A stretch of DNA of 64,000 nt from Ruminococcus callidus ATCC 27760. Its GTDB lineage: Bacteria > Bacillota > Clostridia > Oscillospirales > Ruminococcaceae. Below the pieces are notes generated by a model. It saw nothing but the letters and a program-made list of their open reading frames with translations. It searched no databases and was not told where the DNA came from. The position numbers were made by a program, and so were the translations under genes. The DNA is taken from the NCBI RefSeq assembly GCF_000468015.1, contig NZ_KI260389.1, positions 77,699-141,698 on the forward strand, read 5' to 3'. Below are positions 53,201-60,316 of the stretch, one piece after another (position 1 is the stretch's first letter; each line of letters starts with the position of its first letter).

Positions 53201-53330
53201 TCATTGAAATCAATAAAATGCACTTTTGTGCATAGTATCTAAAGAAATAGAAGAACATTTGTGCAATATTGCATCTTGATATTTGGAACAAAAGAGCATA
53301 TAATATAATCATGGGGAGAACAAATGTTCT
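53177..53330. promoter_or_regulatory. Module C operators (five sites)
   Basis: Sites at 53177-53190, 53219-53232, 53252-53265, 53285-53298 and 53317-53330 share RGAACANWTGTKCT. The last, AGAACAAATGTTCT, is nearly palindromic. One site lies in each promoter spacer. Confidence 0.8.
53276..53304 (+). promoter_or_regulatory. Module C rightward early promoter
   Basis: TTGATA (53276-53281), 17 bases, TATAAT (53299-53304), with an operator between and one at the transcript start. Confidence 0.8.
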
Positions 53331-53420
53331 AAATCAATTAAACTCAAAACCCCTGAACAGAACCATTCTTGAAAACAGAGCGTTTTCAATACTAAAAAAA
53401 TATCGAAAGGATATGATCTT

Positions 53421-53771
53421 ATGAAATTCAATGAAAACAGAAGACCGGACGGAATGCGAATTGTGAAAAATCAGGTTACAAGATCTGAGTTTCACAGAAA
53501 TGTAGAGAGAATCAATCAGCTTCTCAATCAGCTGAGAAACATCAATAGTATGTGGCGTTCTTTCATCTACACAAAGTCAGAATTTCGCAACAGCCGTGCA
53601 AAGGATGTAATGATCATCGATTGTGCTTGTGATCTTCTCGAAGATGTGGATTACGACATCTGGGAGGCAGATGATGTTGTGGATGTAGCATATGAGCTTG
53701 AGGAAAGAATCAATCATATTTGCAAAAACAACATTGCACCGTCTACATGGCGGCAGTTCGTAGAGGACTAA
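53421..53771 (+). CDS. Module C early gene, unknown function
   Basis: The 116-residue protein starts MKFNENRRPDGMRIVKNQVT behind GAAAGGA. It is basic at first, with later acidic helices (CDLLEDVDYDIWEADDVVDV). No family is recognised. It is under the module C rightward promoter and so is normally repressed. Its stop is directly next to the stop of the Mrr-like gene on the other strand, with no terminator between. Confidence 0.6.
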   Translation: MKFNENRRPDGMRIVKNQVTRSEFHRNVERINQLLNQLRNINSMWRSFIYTKSEFRNSRAKDVMIIDCACDLLEDVDYDIWEADDVVDVAYELEERINHICKNNIAPSTWRQFVED

Positions 53772-54620
53772 TTATAGGTTCTTGAAGAAATCTTCGTCTA
53801 TGATGTATACTTCTTGTTTCTTACAACCTATTTGATAGTCAAGAAGATATTGAACAATTTGTTCTCCGTCCATTAGATGAATTGTTTTCTGATCGATTCG
53901 ATTCGCCTCGTCAATTGCAAGTTGTGTAAATCCGGAGGTTGTTATGAACAAACCCATTTCAATATTTGGTGACATAGATCCACGGAAATTGCGGATTGCT
54001 GGTGCACCAATTTTTCCACCATAGTGTTTACATTGAAACGCAATGTTTACCGAAAATATGGTATTTAATTTTAATCTACCGAATCCGTCAATTCCACCAT
54101 CTTTTGCTTTCTTTGTTGTTGACACATCGGTAATACCACATTTCTCCAAAATCAGTTTGCATAGTGTTTCAAATCCATACGGATTCATAGCATCAATGGC
54201 ATCCTGCAATTGTGTAATCCATGGTGTATCTTCTGGGTCACTGTTGATGACATCGCTAATTGTAACAGGAATTGTTGTTGGTACCTGTTTCTGTTTCATG
54301 ATGAAATCTAGCTGTTCTGAATCAAACGATTCTACTCGTCTGTATCCAGGAAGTATTGTCCATATCGATCTTTCACGATTTATCAGAACGCTAGACTTCT
54401 TCATTGCAGTTCTTACCCACCGCAATCGATATATAAGCTCTGTCTCATTTTTGTTTATGTGTTTTTCTGTTACAGTAGCCTTTGATAGATGCAGAAGTTC
54501 TACAACTCCATCGTGTATCTGGTTGTTTGTTGCAGTTCCGCCTAGATTTTTGATTACTTTAAATGTTGGATTGATTAAATCTATGTAGTCTGGAACTAAA
54601 CTTGGCTTTCGTTTTGACAT
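53772..54620 (-). CDS. Mrr-type (type IV) restriction endonuclease
   Basis: I choose ATG 54620 behind GGAGGG (282 residues). The N-terminal half is an Mrr_N winged helix (YIDLINPTFKVIKNLGGTAT, ELIYRLRWVRTAMKKSSVLI, WTILPGYRRVE). The C-terminal half is the Mrr catalytic domain: YGFETLCKLILEKCG, KAKDGGIDGFGR and FQCKHYGG give the D-(G/Q)xK site. Mrr enzymes cut modified DNA. With its own promoter it could act against competing phages. It may have travelled together with the neighbouring repressor modules. Confidence 0.85.
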   Translation of the reverse strand: MSKRKPSLVPDYIDLINPTFKVIKNLGGTATNNQIHDGVVELLHLSKATVTEKHINKNETELIYRLRWVRTAMKKSSVLINRERSIWTILPGYRRVESFDSEQLDFIMKQKQVPTTIPVTISDVINSDPEDTPWITQLQDAIDAMNPYGFETLCKLILEKCGITDVSTTKKAKDGGIDGFGRLKLNTIFSVNIAFQCKHYGGKIGAPAIRNFRGSMSPNIEMGLFITTSGFTQLAIDEANRIDQKTIHLMDGEQIVQYLLDYQIGCKKQEVYIIDEDFFKNL

Positions 54621-54640
54621 ATTTATCCCTCCTACATTAT

Positions 54641-54669
54641 AGTATACCATAAATAGAAGCGTATTTCAA
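54641..54669 (-). promoter_or_regulatory. Promoter of the Mrr-like gene
   Basis: TTGAAA (54669-54664), 17 bases, TATACT (54646-54641), followed 20 bases later by the gene's ribosome site. Confidence 0.75.
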
Positions 54670-54772
54670 CAAAATATGACATATATTTTCGTGAATTTGT
54701 TCGTTATTGATTTTACAAGACAAATATTTCAGATATGACTTAGGTTGATGTTGAGTATCAGTTATAGAGTTG

Positions 54773-55000
54773 TCAATTTACAATGGATTCTTTAGAATCA
54801 TCTGATCTCTCAAATTCTATGATATCTCCAGGCTGACAGTCCAGCAATGCACAAAGTCTATCAATGGTTTCGGTTGTAATAGTTCCACCGTCCATAATCT
54901 TTTTAATTACTGCTGGATGTATCCCGTTAGATCGTAGATCTGTTTTTCTAACGCCCTTTTGCTGCATGATTTCAAATAACTTCCCATATAAAATTGACAT
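54773..55000 (-). CDS. Small XRE/Cro-type repressor, module D
   Basis: I choose ATG 55000 behind GGAGGCG (75 residues). HTH: LFEIMQQKGVRKTDLRSNGI, HPAVIKKIMDGGTITTETID, then LLDCQPGDIIEFE, the hallmark of the small HTH_26/Cro-like family. Four operators of the type TTCACGATAGTGAA lie upstream. Confidence 0.85.
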   Translation of the reverse strand: MSILYGKLFEIMQQKGVRKTDLRSNGIHPAVIKKIMDGGTITTETIDRLCALLDCQPGDIIEFERSDDSKESIVN

Positions 55001-55023
55001 TTTAATCGCCTCCAATAAGTTCT

Positions 55024-55052
55024 ATTATACACGATAGTGACATAAAAGTCAA
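55024..55052 (-). promoter_or_regulatory. Module D repressor promoter
   Basis: TTGACT (55052-55047), 17 bases, TATAAT (55029-55024), with operator D1 in the spacer. Confidence 0.8.
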
Positions 55053-55162
55053 TAGAAAATAGTACACGATACTGTACAAAAATATACCGCAAATTTTGGT
55101 CATATTGTCAATTGCATTTTTGTTCACTATCGTGTATACTATATACAGTTCACGATAGTGAA
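55028..55162. promoter_or_regulatory. Module D operators (four sites)
   Basis: TACACGATAGTGAC (55028-55041), TACACGATACTGTA (55063-55076), TTCACTATCGTGTA (55123-55136) and TTCACGATAGTGAA (55149-55162) share the core CACGATAGTG. Confidence 0.85.
55112..55140 (+). promoter_or_regulatory. Module D rightward promoter
   Basis: TTGCAT (55112-55117), 17 bases, TATACT (55135-55140). Operators D3 and D4 cover its spacer and start. Confidence 0.7.
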
Positions 55163-55419
55163 CAAAGCGTATTGCGTATATACACAATAAACTGTGTATA
55201 AGCAACAGTGTTTATGAAATACATATTCAATAGCAAATTGCAGTTTCAGAAAGTGAGATGATTCCACACAGATTCCAAAATCGCGTTTTATTTGATTGGA
55301 GATGATAAACATTAGTTAAAAATTTTATAAAAAGAAAATCCGTGGGAGTACCGCTACATTTTCTTTTTCAAATGCAACTGGTAAAATTTACTAGTATAAT
55401 CAAATGGAGGTAATTTACT

Positions 55420-56067
55420 ATGAGAGAATTTAAGAAAACCTACAAGCTGTTCAAGTCTGCTCTGGATTCTGTTACTGATGCAGATTACACAGAGGTTCGT
55501 GGTTGGTTACAGCTTTCCGACGAACTGAAAGCAACTGCACTGTACGTAGCATTCTATCCGGAAATCGCAATGGCTTGGAACAAGATCTACAGCATGTATC
55601 CGTGGGTAGATGAGTGCACCGCAGTATCTACACTGTTGCAGTATCTGATGAAGAACGTCAGCATCATCAAGGAACACCCTCAGCGATTCAAGCCACAGTA
55701 CATCTACACAGTGGCATATAAGTGCATGTATTCACTCGGACATGTGAATGACGTTCGGAGATGGTATCAGAACCGTGCTAGTACGCTCGAAAAGATTCGC
55801 GATGATGAACCTATTGACGACATCATGGAGTGCTCTGACAACAAGCCACGTTACATCGAACGGCTGATTGATACCAGATCTGTGGAAGATTTTGTAGCCG
55901 CTAAGCAGGTTTGGGATTATGTCGATGCTATGGCAAAGCGTGATCCGGTATATGAAACTGCACGAGATATTCTGCTTAGCGGTAAGAAACCCAGAAAGAT
56001 GCATGAGCGTAAGCGTGTCGAGGAAGTGATTGCTTCCATAAAAATTTTTATCTCGACGCTGGTATAA
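55420..56067 (+). CDS. Sigma-factor-like protein 1
   Basis: The 215-residue protein starts at ATG 13 bases after TGGAGG. The middle (LLQYLMKNVSIIKE, YIYTVAYKCMYSLGHVNDVR) resembles sigma-70 region 2. The end (VWDYVDAMAKRDPVYETARD, VEEVIASIKIFISTL) resembles a short region 4. It is closely similar in layout to the next gene, suggesting duplication. A role in switching RNA polymerase to phage promoters is plausible but unproven. Third codon positions are more GC-rich than in the rest of the window. Confidence 0.5.
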   Translation: MREFKKTYKLFKSALDSVTDADYTEVRGWLQLSDELKATALYVAFYPEIAMAWNKIYSMYPWVDECTAVSTLLQYLMKNVSIIKEHPQRFKPQYIYTVAYKCMYSLGHVNDVRRWYQNRASTLEKIRDDEPIDDIMECSDNKPRYIERLIDTRSVEDFVAAKQVWDYVDAMAKRDPVYETARDILLSGKKPRKMHERKRVEEVIASIKIFISTLV

Positions 56068-56166
56068 TAATGCAGTTTGTCTGCATGGCGTTCCATCGTT
56101 ATATAAAGCGTAAGACATACAAGGCTAAATAAAAATAAATTGTTAATTTTGAAAGGAAGTATACTT

Positions 56167-57003
56167 ATGAACACAAAGGTATTTACAGATGCAAGAATCC
56201 GTTTCGCAGACGCACTCAGCTACTATGTAGCACCCGGCGAGGAAATCAGCTACGCAATCTGGCTGACTATCCCCGAATCCTTGAAGGCTGTCGCACTGTA
56301 TGTGCAGTTCTATCCAGAGATTATGACTGCATTGGTAAAGTCCACATCTGAGTATATCCCTGATGAGGATTTGCTGTCTTTCCTGCTCCAGTATCTCCAG
56401 AAGAACGTAGATAAGATGACTATCAAAAAGTACAATGGTGCTTACATCTATCGCATTGCCTATAACTGCATGGCAGCACCGCGTAGAAACGTTGTACCAC
56501 AGAAGCGTTTTGCTGTGGAAGTTCCACAGTACTGTGTTACAGCTGACGGCGAACAGCTGGATCGGTTTGATACATGTGTGGATTCTGAATCCTCTGACAT
56601 TGCGGACGCAATCGCTGACAAGGAATTCTGGAATATCATTCAGAATGCCGCACCAGAAGTGCGTGAGGTGATCTACAGCTTGCTCGGACGTACAAAGCTG
56701 CCCAAGTACATCAAAAAGAAGCAGAAGACTGAAATTATCAAGCAACTGCGTAGAACATTTATCAAGTTCAGACCACAGTATTGTGATGATAACACTATGC
56801 GGTTCTATTCCGTAATCAACGCTGGGGATTATGTAGAATCTGCTGTCGTAGAAATGGCAAATGGTGATCTCACTGTTTACTATGGAGAAAATGAGGAACT
56901 GCACGGCGTTACATATTATAAGTTCTTTGGTGCAAAGCGGGATTATTTTGTTCCGTTCGATGCGGCTATCGACCTAAAGGTTATGGACGTGCAGTTGTAC
57001 TAA
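56167..57003 (+). CDS. Sigma-factor-like protein 2
   Basis: I choose ATG 56167 behind GAAAGGAAG (278 residues). It shares with the preceding gene LLSFLLQYLQKNVDK and YIYRIAYNCM (sigma region 2-like), then EFWNIIQNAAPEVREVIYSL and KKQKTEIIKQLRRTF (region 4-like). An extra C-terminal domain of about 75 residues (FYSVINAGDYVESAVVEMAN ... VMDVQLY) has beta character. It is part of the operon controlled by module D. Confidence 0.5.
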   Translation: MNTKVFTDARIRFADALSYYVAPGEEISYAIWLTIPESLKAVALYVQFYPEIMTALVKSTSEYIPDEDLLSFLLQYLQKNVDKMTIKKYNGAYIYRIAYNCMAAPRRNVVPQKRFAVEVPQYCVTADGEQLDRFDTCVDSESSDIADAIADKEFWNIIQNAAPEVREVIYSLLGRTKLPKYIKKKQKTEIIKQLRRTFIKFRPQYCDDNTMRFYSVINAGDYVESAVVEMANGDLTVYYGENEELHGVTYYKFFGAKRDYFVPFDAAIDLKVMDVQLY

Positions 57004-57068
57004 TCTAAGTTAAAAACATATTTCCGCACGTTTTCATAAAATAATTCTAAAATTGGAGGAATTTCAAA

Positions 57069-57854
57069 ATGGCAAACGAAAATGTAGAAGTATGGGTATT
57101 CGAGGGTTCGACTGTTCGTACAGTTCAGATGAATGGTGAACCGTTGTGGGTGCTGAAAGATGTATGCGGTGTGTTGGATATTAGCAATAGTCGCAATATT
57201 TCTGCAAGATTGGACGATGATGAAAAGGGTGTCTATCTGGTGGACACCCCTGGTGGGGTACAGAATATGACCATCATCAGCGAATCTGGTCTGTATGCAA
57301 CAATTATGCGTAGTGACAAGCCGCAGGCAAAGCCGTTCAGAAAGTGGGTAACATCCGAAGTACTCCCCGCTATTCGTAAGCACGGTATGTATGCAATTGA
57401 CGATGTGCTGAACGATCCGGACATGCTGATCAACGCTCTGCTCAGATTGAAGGAAGAACGTGCAAAGGCAAAGGCACTGGAACAGACAGTTGCAGTACAA
57501 ACATAGCAGATTGCAGAACTGCAGCCCAAGGCAAGTTACTATGATAAGGTTCTGGAATGCAATGATCTGGTTCCTATCTCCATAATTGCTAAGGATTATG
57601 GATGGTCTGCAAACCACATGAATCAAGTACTTCGTGAAAAAGGTGTGCAGTACAAGCAGGGCGGTAAGATCTGGTTGTTATACCAGAAGTATGCGGAAAT
57701 GGGATTGACTTCAACTAAGACATATTACTATGATGATGCAAACGGTCATGGTCATGTTGTTCCGCATACCCACTGGACACAGAAAGGGCGGTTGTTCATT
57801 TACGATTTGTTGAAGGAAGATGGCATTCTGCCGATTATGGAAAGAGAGTTTTGA
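57069..57854 (+). pseudogene. Antirepressor (Bro-N/KilAC) interrupted by an in-frame amber codon
   Basis: The first part (57069-57506, 145 residues) is a Bro-N domain: WVLKDVCGVLDISNSRNISA, ESGLYATIMRSDKPQAKPFR, KWVTSEVLPAIRKHG. A TAG at 57504 stops it. The same frame then continues without gap for 115 codons to 57854 with the KilAC end: QIAELQPKASYYDKVLECND, ISIIAKDYGWSANHMNQVLR, HTHWTQKGRLFIYDLL. Homologues commonly have a Gln at the stop position (VQT-Q-QIAELQPKA), so one base change explains it. It is either a recent null allele or a read-through or suppressed gene. Confidence 0.8.
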
Positions 57855-57941
57855 TTGAGAAAGTACATTATTATGTTGGCAGCACTGGCGGTATTCATGA
57901 TGTGGATTGGCTGGGAAGTCTGCGGATTTGTTTGTAAGTAA
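57855..57941 (+). CDS. Tiny single-pass membrane peptide (28 aa)
   Basis: TTG 57855 directly follows the TGA of the antirepressor and lies behind GGAAAGAGAG. The peptide is RKYIIMLAALAVFMMW then IGWEVCGFVCK, one hydrophobic helix. It is the last gene before a terminator. Function is unknown. Confidence 0.4.
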   Translation: MRKYIIMLAALAVFMMWIGWEVCGFVCK

Positions 57942-57962
57942 GTCTTTTCGACATAAAATAAA

Positions 57963-58002
57963 GTTTTACCCCATGTAGAAATATATCTGCATGGGGTAAA
58001 AC
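57963..58002 (+). terminator. Terminator of the sigma-like/antirepressor operon
   Basis: GTTTTACCCCATG (57963-57975) pairs with CATGGGGTAAAAC (57990-58002), followed by CTTTTAT. Confidence 0.75.
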
Positions 58003-58056
58003 CTTTTATAGAATATTGACGAATCATGACGCATTTGTTTGAAGGAGGATGCGATA

Positions 58057-58788
58057 ATGTCTAAGAACCACGAGTATATAAAGCAGAGAACACAAGAATT
58101 GTATGATTCTCTGCCACACGATTTGGAATCCAGAAAAGCATGTACAGATATTCGAGATGAAATCATACAATTAAACTATACGTTTTTTGGATACATTGCT
58201 TCTAGCACTTATGTAGATAACACCACATATGAGGATAAATTTCAAACAGCACTGTGTTCATTCTTAGGGATGTGGTGGAAGTACAAGTGGACACCAAAAT
58301 ATCGTGCGGATTTATCATTTGGTGTATTCTTTAAGCCTAGAATTTCTGAAGAAATCAGACGCTATCTAAGCCCAGTAGGATACTCTACACGCCGTAGTTT
58401 GTGCTTAAAAGCTGCAAAACAGTTGGGAAAAGAATGGAGTGCCGTTACATATGATGATCTTGAAAAAGTAAATCTGCCTGCAAACGATATGATTGCACTG
58501 AAAGCCGTTTTGGGTGCACCATATCCAGCAGACTTATCTGAATATGAGCTATTCTTAGAAGCCCCAGAACACAAACATGGAATCGATTATTACCAGACTG
58601 ATACTTATGACAGTGTAGAAGAACTACTGATTCAGGAAATGATTGAAACTGAATCTAAACTATCTGATGCCAAATTAATTGAGTTGGCAGATCTATATAC
58701 TATTGATTATATGACACTAAAAACAGCACTTCCAAAAGCTATGGAAGTGCTGTATAAAAGACTAAAATCAAATGATTACACTAGCTAA
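58057..58788 (+). CDS. Sigma-factor-like protein 3
   Basis: I choose ATG 58057 behind GGAGGATG (243 residues). The region FQTALCSFLGMWWKYKWTPK, GVFFKPRISEEIRRYLSP matches sigma-70 region 2 with its aromatic core and the following helix. Then RRSLCLKAAKQLGKEWSAVT resembles region 3. The C-terminal half (AKLIELADLYTIDYMTLKTA) resembles region 4. It is probably the phage late or middle sigma factor. It ends 8 bases inside the convergent KTSC gene. Confidence 0.6.
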   Translation: MSKNHEYIKQRTQELYDSLPHDLESRKACTDIRDEIIQLNYTFFGYIASSTYVDNTTYEDKFQTALCSFLGMWWKYKWTPKYRADLSFGVFFKPRISEEIRRYLSPVGYSTRRSLCLKAAKQLGKEWSAVTYDDLEKVNLPANDMIALKAVLGAPYPADLSEYELFLEAPEHKHGIDYYQTDTYDSVEELLIQEMIETESKLSDAKLIELADLYTIDYMTLKTALPKAMEVLYKRLKSNDYTS

Positions 58789-59341
58789 CTGCATTTGGTA
58801 GCTTTCCATGCTTATCCCCAGTTAGCTTAGAGTATTTGTAGTAGTTTCTGATATATTTCCAGAAAAAGTGACCTTTACTAGGTGCTGATTGCCATTTTCG
58901 ATATAATGTAGGTGGAACATCATAGAACATGTATACATCACCTGGGCCACCATTTTTTGATTTAAACTGCACAAGCAAATCTCCTGTTTTATCTTTTCGA
59001 TTTTTGATATTCAGCCCGATTGACCAAATATTCGAAGATTTCACTCTGCTTAGGTTGTTTGAAAAGTTAGAGGTGTTTAAGGCAGCATATACTTTTTGTC
59101 TTGCTGAACTTGAAATGAATGTAGCACACAGTATATCTGGCATAGTATCTAGCTTAATCCAGTTTTCTGCGGATTGAACTGTATGAAATCCTTTTTCTAG
59201 TAGATTGTCAGTAACATAGTGATCGTCTTTTTGGACATAATATCTGTCAGATTTGCAAACGATTCGATAGTTTTCATAGCAATCACTATAGTACACAGTT
59301 GTACCAAAAACGCGGTGTTTTCGAAATGTCAAAATTATCAC
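58781..59341 (-). CDS. KTSC-domain protein
   Basis: The 186-residue protein carries at its end a KTSC-like domain: SSNIWSIGLNIKN, DLLVQFKSKNGGPGDVYMFY, DVPPTLYRKWQSAPSKGHFF, WKYIRNYYKYSKL. The N-terminal half is strand-rich and not recognised. KTSC domains have a presumed RNA or nucleic-acid role. It overlaps the sigma-like gene tail to tail. The stop is TAG. Confidence 0.7.
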   Translation of the reverse strand: MIILTFRKHRVFGTTVYYSDCYENYRIVCKSDRYYVQKDDHYVTDNLLEKGFHTVQSAENWIKLDTMPDILCATFISSSARQKVYAALNTSNFSNNLSRVKSSNIWSIGLNIKNRKDKTGDLLVQFKSKNGGPGDVYMFYDVPPTLYRKWQSAPSKGHFFWKYIRNYYKYSKLTGDKHGKLPNAVS

Positions 59342-59360
59342 CCGATTGTATACAAGGTTA

Positions 59361-59732
59361 TCAGCATCTGTACTTTAAGTATGTGTATAGTGTAGCAAGG
59401 AATTCTGAATTTGTAGGACGTACATCATCAAGTGTACAAATTCCATCAAATATCATATCCCAATACTCATGATTCACACGATACATACTCACATCGATTG
59501 CATGACGAATTGCACGCTCTACTCGCTGACTAGTGGAATTAAATGCTCTTGCAATCTCCGGATAAAGGCGTTTTGTGATGGAATGCATATAGGATTCATC
59601 TTTTGCAATGAGTTCGATTGCGTATCGAATGTAGTTAAATCCGAAAAGGTTTGATGAAATACCAAGCTTCTGGATTGTATAAACAACATCAGATACATTG
59701 ATTCCCTTGGTTGTTTGATTTTCATTCTGCAT
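59361..59732 (-). CDS. Stand-alone Spo0A C-terminal (DNA-binding) domain protein
   Basis: The 123-residue protein aligns with the C-terminal effector domain of the sporulation regulator Spo0A: FNYIRYAIELIAKDESYMHS, ITKRLYPEIARAFNSTSQRV, ERAIRHAIDVSMYRVN, and RPTNSEFLATL. The helix SQRVERAIRHAI (residues 68-79) corresponds to the recognition helix. The receiver domain is missing, so binding would not depend on phosphorylation. It could act on 0A-box promoters of the host or on phage promoters. Confidence 0.85.
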   Translation of the reverse strand: MQNENQTTKGINVSDVVYTIQKLGISSNLFGFNYIRYAIELIAKDESYMHSITKRLYPEIARAFNSTSQRVERAIRHAIDVSMYRVNHEYWDMIFDGICTLDDVRPTNSEFLATLYTYLKYRC

Positions 59733-59817
59733 GATAAGTACCTCACAATTTATTTGTAATTTGTAGAGTTTTAGTGTTTCCTACAATTATACTAACGAGC
59801 GTCAGATCAGAACATGC

Positions 59818-59852
59818 AAGAGCGTCGTATTTTGGCTTAATACGACGCTCTT
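59818..59852 (+). terminator. Strong hairpin with orphan start region
   Basis: AAGAGCGTCGTATT pairs with AATACGACGCTCTT (14 bp, 7-base loop), followed on the plus strand by GTTTT and then GGAGG-TATAAA-ATG, the start of a frame of only nine codons. It may be a terminator or the leader of a lost plus-strand gene. Confidence 0.55.
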
Positions 59853-59889
59853 GTTTTGGAGGTATAAAATGAAAGAAATTTTGAAGATG

Positions 59890-60303
59890 TCAATATAATG
59901 TGATATGGTGATCATATGCCTTATCAATCCGTTTGTGAACTTTTTGCATAATCACAGATTTTGCGGTATCTAGATCATTTAACAGCTCAGGCTTTAGTAA
60001 ATCATACCCAAGTGTTCTTTCATCTGGGGATACTTCAATTGTATTTACTCGAATCTTATTTTGATATGTAGTTATACTTATATTTAGTGTCATCTCTTGA
60101 ACGTCATTTTTGATTCCACCAAATTCTTCTTTTAATTCGTACAGCAAAGTTGTGTACACATCAAAAGTATTACCGGATTTTTTATACTGAAATGCACCGT
60201 CCAGATGGTTATATAAATACTTTCCAAGTCGATTTACCAGTTGGCTTGCTGATATCTTTGATTGATTTTTGTTTGACGCTGAGTATACTTTATACAATAG
60301 CAT
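59890..60303 (-). CDS. Hypothetical protein downstream of large virion gene
   Basis: I choose ATG 60303 behind AGGTGGTG (137 residues), overlapping the stop region of the upstream virion gene. It is mixed alpha/beta (LVNRLGKYLYNHLDGAFQYK, MTLNISITTYQNKIRVNTIE). No family is recognised. It may be a tail-fibre chaperone or minor virion protein by position. Confidence 0.45.
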   Translation of the reverse strand: MLLYKVYSASNKNQSKISASQLVNRLGKYLYNHLDGAFQYKKSGNTFDVYTTLLYELKEEFGGIKNDVQEMTLNISITTYQNKIRVNTIEVSPDERTLGYDLLKPELLNDLDTAKSVIMQKVHKRIDKAYDHHITLY

Positions 60304-60316
60304 TAGACACCACCTA

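Larger units (their letters stand above)
55001..55419. promoter_or_regulatory. Module D control region and long leader of the sigma-like operon
   Basis: No gene is seen. Operators and two divergent promoters occupy 55024-55162. A T-rich/A-rich hairpin near 55329-55367 (AAAAGAAAAT with ATTTTCTTTT) stands between the rightward promoter and the first gene and could be an attenuator. The leader of about 270 bases is unusually long for this phage. Confidence 0.5.

Noticed and set aside
52794-53312. Longer version of the module C repressor with 55 extra residues
   Set aside because: The extension crosses the promoter and operators; the ATG at 53147 has a proper ribosome site.
54043-54588. Plus-strand frame (181 codons) opposite the Mrr-like gene
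   Set aside because: Antisense shadow; the Mrr frame has clear catalytic motifs.
56143-56904. Long minus-strand frame (253 codons) opposite the second sigma-like gene
   Set aside because: It is antisense to a gene with good ribosome site and domain pattern; its product is Cys/Leu/Ile-rich without motifs and has no ribosome site.
57504-57506. Genome-wide reassignment of TAG to Gln, as in some gut phages
   Set aside because: At least four other genes here end with TAG at sensible positions and no other gene shows internal TAG, so this is a local event.
57000-57626. Minus-strand frame (208 codons) opposite the antirepressor
   Set aside because: Antisense shadow of Bro-N coding sequence; composition unlike a protein.
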